DNA of 38,115 nucleotides from an uncultured Acetatifactor sp. (GTDB lineage Bacteria; Bacillota; Clostridia; Lachnospirales; Lachnospiraceae), in the NCBI GenBank assembly GCA_910585665.1, contig CAJUFI010000043.1:1-38115 (forward strand). The letters run 5' to 3'. Under the pieces are notes generated by a model. The model was given only the letters and a program-made list of their open reading frames with translations. It had not been told where the DNA came from and ran no database searches. Each line of letters starts with the position of its first letter. Within the stretch, counting starts at the first letter, position 1. Below, one piece after another: positions 24,861-32,413 of the stretch. A program made the position numbers and the translations under genes.

Positions 24861-25991
24861 ATGATGAATCAAATTAAGATTGGAGCTTTTATTTCCGAAC
24901 GCCGGAAAGCAAAAGGCTGGACGCAAAGCCAGTTGGCAGAAAAACTGGAAATAACCGATAAGGCTATTTCAAAATGGGAAACAGGACGGTCTATGCCGGA
25001 TTTGTCTCTGTTTATGCCTTTATGCACCCTTTTAGACGTTACTTTGAATGAACTATTTGCGGGTGAGCGCATTGCAGAAGAAAAATGGAAAGAACGAGCA
25101 GATGAGGTTCTTATGGACGTGATTACAAATTGGTTAGGACACGACAATAGGGAAAAAGTACATTCCCGGGAATCAAAAGAAAGTGATACAACCCCCGAAA
25201 ATGTTTTGGAAGTTGAAAATGTCTCCAAACTCTATGAAAATGTTTCAACAGGGCATGAAAATGTTTCAACAGGGCATGAAACAGAAAATAATTCTGTATT
25301 GGCCGTAAAGGACGTAAGTTTTCAGATACCGCACGGCAGCTTTGTCGGAATCATGGGGGCCTCCGGTTCCGGGAAAACAACATTGCTCAATTTAATAGCC
25401 ACAATAGACAAGCCCACAAATGGGACGATACGAATAAGCGGGCAGAATATAGTGGATATACCAGACGAAGCTGCCGCAGAATTTCGCCGCAGACATTTAG
25501 GCTTTGTTTTCCAAGAATACAATTTGCTTGAAACTTTGACTATCTATGAAAATATTGCGCTTGCTTTGACAATTAAAGAGGTTCCCAAAGAAAGCATTCG
25601 CCCAACGATTCAAAGTTTATCTGAAAAGCTGGATATATCGGCGATATTAGATAAATTTCCGTATGAGGTATCGGGAGGACAACGGCAGCGCTGCGCCTGC
25701 GCCCGTGCTATCGTGGTAAATCCGGATATTATACTTGCGGACGAGCCTACCGGGGCATTAGATTCCCACGCTGCCAGACAGCTTTTGGACACCCTTGTCA
25801 TGCTTTGCAGAGAGTACGGCGCAACAATATTGATGGTCACCCACGATGTCATGGCGGCCAGCTATTGCGACAGGATTTTGTTCATGAAGGACGGCGAAAT
25901 AAAAGCTGCTTTGAACCGGGAACAGGAAAACAAGCAGACCTTTTTCGCGGATATTTTGAAGAAAATAGAATGGATGGGGGGAGAAAGCTAG
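24861..25991 (+). CDS. XRE regulator fused to ABC-transporter ATPase
   Basis: A 376-residue fusion. Residues 5-68 are an XRE/Cro helix-turn-helix (WTQSQLAEKLEITDKAISKWE). After a linker (70-115), an ABC ATPase of the MacB/BceA class runs to about 345: Walker A GASGSGKT (166-173), Q-loop FQEYNLLETLT, signature VSGGQ (270-274), Walker B ILADEP (291-296), switch His328. ENVSTGH is duplicated at 126-139, inside the ABC domain's first strand-loop, from a 21-bp tandem repeat. The protein probably powers the adjacent permease and senses or reports transport at DNA level; no two-component genes are next to it. Tandem start codons ATGATG follow AGGAGG. It is AT-rich compared with its neighbours, suggesting acquisition. 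Confidence 0.92.
   Translation: MMNQIKIGAFISERRKAKGWTQSQLAEKLEITDKAISKWETGRSMPDLSLFMPLCTLLDVTLNELFAGERIAEEKWKERADEVLMDVITNWLGHDNREKVHSRESKESDTTPENVLEVENVSKLYENVSTGHENVSTGHETENNSVLAVKDVSFQIPHGSFVGIMGASGSGKTTLLNLIATIDKPTNGTIRISGQNIVDIPDEAAAEFRRRHLGFVFQEYNLLETLTIYENIALALTIKEVPKESIRPTIQSLSEKLDISAILDKFPYEVSGGQRQRCACARAIVVNPDIILADEPTGALDSHAARQLLDTLVMLCREYGATILMVTHDVMAASYCDRILFMKDGEIKAALNREQENKQTFFADILKKIEWMGGES
25215..25277 (+). repeat. 21-bp tandem repeat in the XRE-ABC gene
   Basis: Two identical 21-bp units (25236-25256, 25257-25277) encode ENVSTGH twice. A degenerate unit (25215-25235) precedes and encodes ENVSKLY, which is the normal ABC sequence. This looks like a recent in-frame duplication. 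Confidence 0.92.
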
Positions 25992-27326
25992 ATGTATTTG
26001 AAGTTGTCAATCCGCAATGCCAGGCGGTCTTTTACAGATTATCTTTTATATGTGGTTACCATGACCGTGCTTTTGGCGATGATAGAGGTATCCAATTGTA
26101 TCACCATTATAGGAGAATCAGCCGGTTTTCAAGTGATCTCTCTGCCATTGTTGATAGCGGCCATTCAAATCGTTTTAGTCGGATATATAGATACTTTCAT
26201 GTTAAAGCAGCGGGCAAAAGAGTTTGCAAGCTATTTATTATTGGGTATGGGAAAAAAGAGAGTAACCCGGCTGTTCCTATGCGAAGTCCTGTTGATTGGT
26301 TTTTTCTGCTATATAGCAGGAACAACAATGGGCTTTTCCATATATGGATTCTGGTATTTCCGTGAGCCGCTGCATGAAATGGAACATTGCGGAATCCTTT
26401 ACGGTAAAAGTATGTTCCATACGTTTCTGTTTTTTTGCCTTATTGAAACAGTGTGTTCTTTTCGATTGAAGCAGCGTTTAGACAAGCTGCAGATAAGGGA
26501 GCTGATGTATGAAAGGAACCGCAGTCAAAGCGCAAAAAATATAGGAAACTATAAAAAATGGGGCATTCTTTTCTTTTTGTGTTTTGTGTGCTTCCTTGGC
26601 TGCGTCTGCGGCATTGTTTTCCTGCCGGAAGTTTACATCGTTTACCCCGTATCTGTTACAGCAATCCCTTTGTTAATATCTGTTTTTGCTTTTTACAAAT
26701 GGGTGTTTGGCTATTTATATGCGTACAGGCGTATGAAATCCGTTAGGATATATCAAAAAGACCGGCTATATATTACGGCAAATTTAACATCAAATTTCAA
26801 AACGGCCGCTATGGTTAATGCTGTTTTCTGCATATGCTTTTTGTTTTCCGGGGCTTCTTTTGTAACCGGAATACTGATACTGCAGCCGGAATTTCAGCTT
26901 TTTGATACGGCTATGCGCCAGTGGATGGGAACTGCACAAATAAGCATCTGTATCGTGTTTCTGGTTATTTATTTTTCGATATTATCCCTGCAGCAGATCA
27001 TAGAGCTCAGGCAGAATGCAAAAAGCAATCGGATAATGCGCTGTATGGGAAAAAGCGATAAGCAGATCGCAAGACTTGTGAATCAGCAGATTGCAATTAA
27101 ATTGTCCTCTCCAATGATAATGGCTTTATTGATTATTTTATTCTGCATACCGTTACTGAATGGAAAAATGAACTTACTATTGCCGGCTTCTTTGAACAAT
27201 ATTCTGCTCAAATTAACCGGTGAGTTTGGGGTGTGTATTGTGGTTTTCTATATTTGCTATTTCGGGATTGTAAGCGCTATGAGCAAGGCATGGAAAAGCG
27301 GTCATGCCGGAGAGCATGACTGCTGA
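25992..27326 (+). CDS. FtsX-like ABC permease (short BceB type)
   Basis: A 444-residue membrane protein with an estimated 8-10 TM segments. The first FtsX-like unit (about 15-160) has FMLKQRAKEFASYLLLGM, the stretch typical of bacitracin-type permeases; a second unit (about 310-435) has RQNAKSNRIMRCMGKSDKQI. The central part (about 190-280) has two TM segments but no large extracellular domain, so it is shorter than BceB (about 650). The start codon directly abuts the stop of the XRE-ABC gene (TAGATG). The pair is probably an antimicrobial-peptide or lipid exporter; the substrate is unknown. Same low GC as its partner. Confidence 0.88.
   Translation: MYLKLSIRNARRSFTDYLLYVVTMTVLLAMIEVSNCITIIGESAGFQVISLPLLIAAIQIVLVGYIDTFMLKQRAKEFASYLLLGMGKKRVTRLFLCEVLLIGFFCYIAGTTMGFSIYGFWYFREPLHEMEHCGILYGKSMFHTFLFFCLIETVCSFRLKQRLDKLQIRELMYERNRSQSAKNIGNYKKWGILFFLCFVCFLGCVCGIVFLPEVYIVYPVSVTAIPLLISVFAFYKWVFGYLYAYRRMKSVRIYQKDRLYITANLTSNFKTAAMVNAVFCICFLFSGASFVTGILILQPEFQLFDTAMRQWMGTAQISICIVFLVIYFSILSLQQIIELRQNAKSNRIMRCMGKSDKQIARLVNQQIAIKLSSPMIMALLIILFCIPLLNGKMNLLLPASLNNILLKLTGEFGVCIVVFYICYFGIVSAMSKAWKSGHAGEHDC
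27297..27324 (+). terminator. Hairpin at the end of the permease gene
   Basis: AGCGGTCATGC and GCATGACTGCT pair over 11 bp (one G-U) around CGGAGA and overlap the last codons. No T-run follows, so its efficiency is doubtful. Confidence 0.4.
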
Positions 27327-27348
27327 TTGCGTTGTACTGCAAATTTAT

Positions 27349-27381
27349 ACTGCTTAACGATTTCACTTGCCGTGGAACCAG
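27349..27381. repeat. Dispersed intergenic repeat element, partial copy 3
   Basis: ACTGCTTAACGATTTCACTT and the following CAG-ending stretch match the first 33 bp of copies 1 and 2 with one or two changes. The match stops abruptly at the methyltransferase remnant. Confidence 0.8.
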
Positions 27382-27472
27382 TACTTTCAAACACTGCCCC
27401 GAAAATCGTGGGGCTAATTTCGCTCCAGTCAAAATCACCGCTTGCCTTTCCCCTATCTGTAAGTTCACTCAT
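27382..27472 (-). pseudogene. Remnant of a type II/IIG DNA methyltransferase
   Basis: From ATG 27472 the minus strand reads MSELTDRGKASGDFDW and then SEISPTIFGAVFEST. In the N6-adenine methyltransferases of MmeI-like restriction systems the DFDWSEISPTIFGAVFEST stretch is normally followed by a LNPETRR-type segment and GGMHYTS. Here the match ends at FEST, exactly where the dispersed repeat begins; the frame then continues through repeat-derived sequence. Nothing else of the gene is present. Its first 8 bp overlap the end of the DUF1349 gene. Family identification is from memory of the motif. Confidence 0.6.
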
Positions 27473-28121
27473 TCCCGTCAGGCTGCTGGCCGTCATGGGC
27501 TTCCCACTGGCATTCCATGAGCTGCATTTTTGAGAACACCGCCTGAAAGGAGGATTCCTCCGGGGAGCAGGCGTAGATACCGAACCGGATCTTCCCCTTC
27601 CCTTTGTGCATATGGCATATCCGCATCTGGCGGAATATTGCCCCGTCCTCCGAACATTCAATACAGTAATCATCCTCCCTGCGGCTGAACCGGTACCACA
27701 TTGTTTTCACAGCGGCCCCTATGACTGTTGTGGCCCAGTCGGAGTATCCGTTATTCGTCACCACGCTCCCCAGATGCTGGTATTCCCCGGTTTCATATTC
27801 CACGGAAGCCTTCAGCCAGTTTTCACTGTCCAGGTACATCACTATGCCGCACTGGTCAAACCTGTGGTGGCTGTCTGCAAAGTCCGTCTTTACTACAAAG
27901 CTGAAATACTTCTCTTCTGTCTCCATCTGCAGTACAGGGGCGTTGTCATTCCGGAAATGATAATATGTCCTCTGCCACAAGTCTGTGCCGGGTTCCGTCC
28001 GGATCCTGATTTCACTGCCGCCAATCATATACTCGGCCGGTTCATTGACCCAAGCCAGCTTTTCAGGCTCAAAAGAAACCATTTCCCTGCCTTCCTCTTC
28101 TGCTTTTCTGTTTTTCTCCAT
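27465..28121 (-). CDS. DUF1349 family protein (concanavalin-like fold)
   Basis: I place the start at ATG 28121, after AGGAGG, giving 218 residues; the frame extends upstream to a TTG at 28154 that I consider less likely. It carries the DUF1349 landmarks: TEPGTDLWQRTYYHFRNDNA, KTDFADSHHRFDQCGIVMY, LGSVVTNNGYSDWATT and YRFSRREDDYCIE. The fold is a beta-sandwich of the YesU kind, often found in sugar-utilisation clusters, probably sugar-binding or a small enzyme of unproven activity. No signal peptide. It follows the GH5-like gene by 53 bp and ends the minus-strand unit. Confidence 0.88.
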   Translation of the reverse strand: MEKNRKAEEEGREMVSFEPEKLAWVNEPAEYMIGGSEIRIRTEPGTDLWQRTYYHFRNDNAPVLQMETEEKYFSFVVKTDFADSHHRFDQCGIVMYLDSENWLKASVEYETGEYQHLGSVVTNNGYSDWATTVIGAAVKTMWYRFSRREDDYCIECSEDGAIFRQMRICHMHKGKGKIRFGIYACSPEESSFQAVFSKMQLMECQWEAHDGQQPDGNE

Positions 28122-28174
28122 ATGCGCAGTGCTCCTCCTGATTATTTTACCCAATGTTCTTCCAAAGTCTTCCG

Positions 28175-29560
28175 TTATTTTACTACAACACAGGCTCTCC
28201 CTGCAATATCTGTTTTCAAAAAACAGCAGCAGCTCCTATCCGAAAGCTGTTCTATCCGAAAACTATGGGGCAGATTACACTCAACCCCCTGCGGAATGAA
28301 AGAGCAGAATATTCGGGTCTCGCCTGACCCCTCTGCTTCAAAAATCATTTCAAAACGCTGCACATCCTCGTCATAACGGTACATTTCCAGCTTTCCCGCC
28401 GTCTCTGCCGGATAAGTGCGGCAGAGCGAAGAGAAGTTCGCGTCACTTTCCATGCCGGGATGATATTCGCAATATGCGGAGCCCCAGAGATTTTTCTCAA
28501 GGATGCCGTTCATATGCCTGATCAGATCGTTCGTAAACTTTTCCGAAGGAAAGGCTCCCCATTCCCCCACAATAGTCGGCAGTCCCAGACGTTCCTGCCC
28601 CCTGCGCTTCTCTTCATAGAGCAGCTCCACATTTCTCTTGCTGAAGCTTTCATAGCGGGCTGAATCAACCACCGAGTCATAGCCATGAGGCGCATAAATC
28701 TGATTGCCCTCCTCAAGCCGTTCAATGCCGGTAGGGATGTTAGTGCTGCAATAGATGTTCCCGCCGGTTACGATCGGTTTATCGCTGTATTTGCGGATTG
28801 CCCTCTGCATACGGCGGTAATAGTCCATCAATGTCGTCCTGTCAAATTCCAGAAAACGCCGGCTCACAATGCCCATGAACGCCGCCTGCTCCTCTTCCGT
28901 GACAGCCTCTGGCTTCGTAAGGTCAAATGCAGGATTCGTCTCCATCATTTTCCTGGTTGCGTATCCAAAGGCTTCCCGCGCAATGCTCCCCATAAAAGGC
29001 TCGTTCATGGGTTCAAATCCAATCACATTGGAGCAGTCCGCAAAGGTCTCCGCGATTTTCTCCCACATGGAAGAATAATGATCCAGAAGCCCCGCCCCGT
29101 CCTCCGCGGGCTTATTCGCCCAAAAATTATCTGCCGCCCGGATGATAGCATCGCTTTCCAGATAAGCATTATACCAGATGGTACAGCTCTCGGGATGCGG
29201 CAGCCCATCGTCCAGGCAAGCCCAGTCCGGCGCTCCGTCAATATACTTTTGGGCAAACAGATCCTGATGCATATCAAGAATAATATAGATACCGCAGCTC
29301 TCGGCGAGGTTCACAATTTCCTTCACCCTTCCCAGATACGTCTCGTCATAAACTCCCGGCCGGGGCTCGACGCCATGCCAGAAAATGCCGAAACGCAGCA
29401 GATTAAACCCCATCCGTTGAAAAAAAGGAAATGCATTTTCAAAATCAGGATAAAAATGTCCAAGCGCCGCATCCCTGCAGAGGACATTCATGCCATGCAG
29501 AATCACCTCTCTGCCTGACTCGTTTATGAATCTGGTTCCATTGAGCAAAATTTTTTCCAT
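28175..29560 (-). CDS. GH5-type glycosidase (endoglycoceramidase-like group)
   Basis: A 461-residue TIM-barrel enzyme without a signal peptide. It begins ILLNGTRFINESGREVILHGMN, has LDMHQD (95-100), acid/base Glu187 in FEPMNEPF and nucleophile Glu333 in VGEWGAF. The sequence style (GVEPRPGVYDETYLGRV, YYRRMQRAIRKY) is that of the endoglycosylceramidase-like GH5 members, followed by a short beta domain (about 385-461). A cytoplasmic location makes a lipid substrate unlikely here; a beta-glycoside of the imported oligosaccharide is more plausible. AAGGAAG ribosome site. It is separated from the GH78 gene by 222 bp containing repeat copy 2. Confidence 0.88.
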   Translation of the reverse strand: MEKILLNGTRFINESGREVILHGMNVLCRDAALGHFYPDFENAFPFFQRMGFNLLRFGIFWHGVEPRPGVYDETYLGRVKEIVNLAESCGIYIILDMHQDLFAQKYIDGAPDWACLDDGLPHPESCTIWYNAYLESDAIIRAADNFWANKPAEDGAGLLDHYSSMWEKIAETFADCSNVIGFEPMNEPFMGSIAREAFGYATRKMMETNPAFDLTKPEAVTEEEQAAFMGIVSRRFLEFDRTTLMDYYRRMQRAIRKYSDKPIVTGGNIYCSTNIPTGIERLEEGNQIYAPHGYDSVVDSARYESFSKRNVELLYEEKRRGQERLGLPTIVGEWGAFPSEKFTNDLIRHMNGILEKNLWGSAYCEYHPGMESDANFSSLCRTYPAETAGKLEMYRYDEDVQRFEMIFEAEGSGETRIFCSFIPQGVECNLPHSFRIEQLSDRSCCCFLKTDIAGRACVVVK

Positions 29561-29582
29561 CGTTTTCTTCCTTTTTATTTAT

Positions 29583-29678
29583 ACTGCCTAACGATTTCAC
29601 CTGCCGTGAAACCAGACTGCATAACGCTGACTGGTTCAATCGCAAGATTACATTAGGCAGTATTCAGCGTTATGCAGT
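29583..29678. repeat. Dispersed intergenic repeat element, copy 2
   Basis: 96 bp, nearly identical to 19024-19119. Perfect 15-bp inverted arms lie at 29616-29630 and 29664-29678, interleaved with the ACTGCCTAA (29583) / TTAGGCAGT pair. The inner hairpin is AATC-GCAA-GATT. A further ACTGCCTAAC starts at 29683, as if another unit began 100 bp on. The remainder of 29561-29782 shows nothing else. Confidence 0.87.
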
Positions 29679-29782
29679 ATATACTGCCTAACAGTTAAAA
29701 TTTCCGGGCAACCCGACCACATTACAGCCTATGCCTGTCGATGAATCTCCAGCCCGGCTTTTCCTTCCGGAATATTCGTTCC

Positions 29783-32341
29783 TCAAACCGTCAGCACATA
29801 ATCTCCCGCATCTACCGTCTCCGGCATTCGGCCCGGAATACGAAGCTCCGCTTCGCAATTGGCCGGAACCGTCACTGTATACACAGTTTTTCCCTTCTCC
29901 CGTCTCCATCCGCTCCTGACCATACCATATATGCTTCTGTATTCCGCGCCGGCATAGGTAAAACTGCCTCCCGGCCGCGGGGCAATGACGAACCGGTTCT
30001 CCCCGTCCATGCGGATACCGCACATGGTCTGAAACAGCCACGCACAGACAGCCCCCTTGGAATAATGGTTCAGCGAAGCGATGCCGCCCTGGGCGCAGGG
30101 CCCTTCCCAGGATTCCCATACGGTGGTGGCGCCGTTCTTCGGCATGAACAGCCAGCCCGGCATTTCCTCGTTTTCCAGCAGACGGTAGGCCGCCTCAAGG
30201 TCAAACTCTGCCAATACCTCCAGAATCAGCGGCGTGGACAGGAATCCCGTCCCCAGGCGCCAGCCGTAATTCTCAAGGGCCCTGAGCAGCCGCTCCCTTG
30301 CGTAAGCAGTCTGCTCTCCGTCCAGCAAAGCAAAGGCCAGGGGACGGACGAGCCGCGCCTGCCGGTCTGTATCCAGGGAATACCCTGCCGTTTCAGCCAT
30401 TTCCTGATATGCTTTCCTGCATCCCTCACTGTATCTTCTGAATACAGCGGCGTCTTCATCACACTTAAGCTCCTGGGCTATTTCCGCCATGCATCCCAGC
30501 ACATGGGACGTATATGCGGTGGACACTTCCGGATGCGGCGCGGCCATATCCTTCCAGTCATTGGGATGCACGTCCGCCGGTTCCGCCCACTCGCCGTAGG
30601 ACTGCCCGGTGTTCACGGCATATTTCCCTGCCTCTCCCTTCAGGCCCAGAGGCCTTGCCATAAAACCCGACTTCCCGCAGCGTCTCATCATGAATTGCGC
30701 ATAACGCTTCATACGGTCATAGTATTCCGTCAGAATCCTCCTGTCCCCGTACATTTTCCAGAAACGATAGGGGTTCAGTATCCCAACATCGGACCAGCCC
30801 ACACTGCCGTTCATGGTCCACATATAGAAGTCAGTGCCCCCGTAGGGCGCGATCTGGGGAAGCCTGCCATCCTTTTTCTGCCAGTCGAACACATCCCGCA
30901 GATACTTTTTGGAGAAGGCGGCATAGTCAAAGAGATAATTGGCAGACTCGAAGAAAATCTGGGCGTCCCCCGTCCAGCCATGGCGCTCCCTGGTGGGGCA
31001 GTCCGTGGGGATGTCCAGGGAATTGCCTTTCGCCGACCAGACGACCGCATCCACGAAACGATTCAGCAATTCATTGGAGCTCTCAAAGTATCCTGTCTGC
31101 TCCAAATCAGAGTACACGGCAATGGCCGTTACATTTTCAGGCTCCAGGATGAGATCCGTTTCCACTTCCGCATACCGAAAACCAAATACGGAAAAAGTCG
31201 TCTTGTATGCATTGTCGCCCTCCTGGCAGACATATTCTATCTTCTGAAGCGGAGTGGTGACCTTTTTATTGCTGCACTGGATATTTTTCTGGGTCAGATT
31301 TCCGTCCTGATCCAGCAGCTCCCCGAAACGGAACAGCAGCCGCTGTCCTTTTTTCGCCTGGACGCGGAGAGAAATGTATCCTGCGATGTTCTGTCCGAAG
31401 TCCAGCAGCATCCTGCCGTTTGGCGCTTTCGTAAGAATCGGTGTAAAATGCTCCCGCTCCGCCACCGTCACATTATTGGATGCACTGGGCAGAACCTTAT
31501 GGGACGTCGCCTTTGCCCTGCCGCCATATGCAGGTGTTCGGAAAGCCTCCACGATCTCCCCGTCCTTGTTGTCCGCAAAACGGATGGGGCCGTCATTGGA
31601 CCAGCTCCAGGACTGGTCTGTAAAGACCTTTTCGGAGCTTCCGTCTCTATACAGAATTTCCAGCTGGGCAAGGAATTTGGTCTCTGTCCCATACTGATTT
31701 CGGATTCCCCAGGCCCCGACGCTCCCCCTGTACCAGCCGTCCGCAAGCTGCACTGTCAGGGTATGATTTCCCTTTTCCAGCAGCCGGGCCACATCATACG
31801 TCTGGTACTGCACTCTTTTATTGTAATCCGTATAGCCGGGCGCAAGGCAGAAATCGCCGATTTTACTTCCGTCCAGCCTCGCCTCATAAAGCCCGCAGGC
31901 CGTAATGTACAGCCTGGCAGACTTCACTTCTTGGGAGACCTCCACCTTTTTCAGGAAGCAATCTACTGGATAGCGCTTCTTCCTGTTCACCCGATAATTG
32001 CCTGTGATCCATTTTGCGCCCCAGTCCATGGGTTCCAGCAGACCCATTTCAAAGAATGCCTCTTCGGACCAGTCCCCCGCCCCATCGTTTTCATCCCACA
32101 GTTTGACCTTCCAGAGCACGCGCTGGCGGGAGGCAAGCATATGGGGAAACCGGATCCCTGTCATTCGGGAAGAGGCTGTCTTACCGCTGTCCCATATGGT
32201 TTCGCCCTCTGTCTGCGCCAGGATGCGATAGGCTGTCTGCCTTACCGCGCCTTCCACGTTCCACATTAGTCCCGGGTTCTGCACGTCAATTCCCATGGGA
32301 TTTTCCAGATATTCTGTTCTTAACCTTACTGCCTGTATCAT
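29783..32341 (-). CDS. Alpha-L-rhamnosidase (GH78)
   Basis: 852 residues from ATG 32341, which has GGGAGGA just upstream; an upstream in-frame TTG at 32389 would add 16 unlikely residues. It begins with the family's opening (RTEYLENPMGIDVQNPGLMW), then beta domains to about 410. An (alpha/alpha)6 barrel follows, with DCPTRERHGWTGDAQ at about 447-461 holding the acidic residues used in catalysis, GSVGWSDVGILNPYRFWKMY, and the C-terminal beta-sandwich with GIASLNHYSKGAV. It hydrolyses terminal alpha-L-rhamnose from pectin, arabinogalactan or flavonoid glycosides. No signal peptide, so it works on imported material. It is preceded by the symporter gene (72-bp gap). Confidence 0.94.
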   Translation of the reverse strand: MIQAVRLRTEYLENPMGIDVQNPGLMWNVEGAVRQTAYRILAQTEGETIWDSGKTASSRMTGIRFPHMLASRQRVLWKVKLWDENDGAGDWSEEAFFEMGLLEPMDWGAKWITGNYRVNRKKRYPVDCFLKKVEVSQEVKSARLYITACGLYEARLDGSKIGDFCLAPGYTDYNKRVQYQTYDVARLLEKGNHTLTVQLADGWYRGSVGAWGIRNQYGTETKFLAQLEILYRDGSSEKVFTDQSWSWSNDGPIRFADNKDGEIVEAFRTPAYGGRAKATSHKVLPSASNNVTVAEREHFTPILTKAPNGRMLLDFGQNIAGYISLRVQAKKGQRLLFRFGELLDQDGNLTQKNIQCSNKKVTTPLQKIEYVCQEGDNAYKTTFSVFGFRYAEVETDLILEPENVTAIAVYSDLEQTGYFESSNELLNRFVDAVVWSAKGNSLDIPTDCPTRERHGWTGDAQIFFESANYLFDYAAFSKKYLRDVFDWQKKDGRLPQIAPYGGTDFYMWTMNGSVGWSDVGILNPYRFWKMYGDRRILTEYYDRMKRYAQFMMRRCGKSGFMARPLGLKGEAGKYAVNTGQSYGEWAEPADVHPNDWKDMAAPHPEVSTAYTSHVLGCMAEIAQELKCDEDAAVFRRYSEGCRKAYQEMAETAGYSLDTDRQARLVRPLAFALLDGEQTAYARERLLRALENYGWRLGTGFLSTPLILEVLAEFDLEAAYRLLENEEMPGWLFMPKNGATTVWESWEGPCAQGGIASLNHYSKGAVCAWLFQTMCGIRMDGENRFVIAPRPGGSFTYAGAEYRSIYGMVRSGWRREKGKTVYTVTVPANCEAELRIPGRMPETVDAGDYVLTV

Positions 32342-32413
32342 GCTTCCTCCCTGACCCGGACAAGCCGGAGCTAAACTATTTCTCCACAATTCCTTAATTT
32401 ACAACCGGCCCTG

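Noticed and set aside
29741..32269. 842-codon plus-strand frame opposite GH78
   Set aside because: Same antisense artefact; the minus strand carries unmistakable GH78 motifs.
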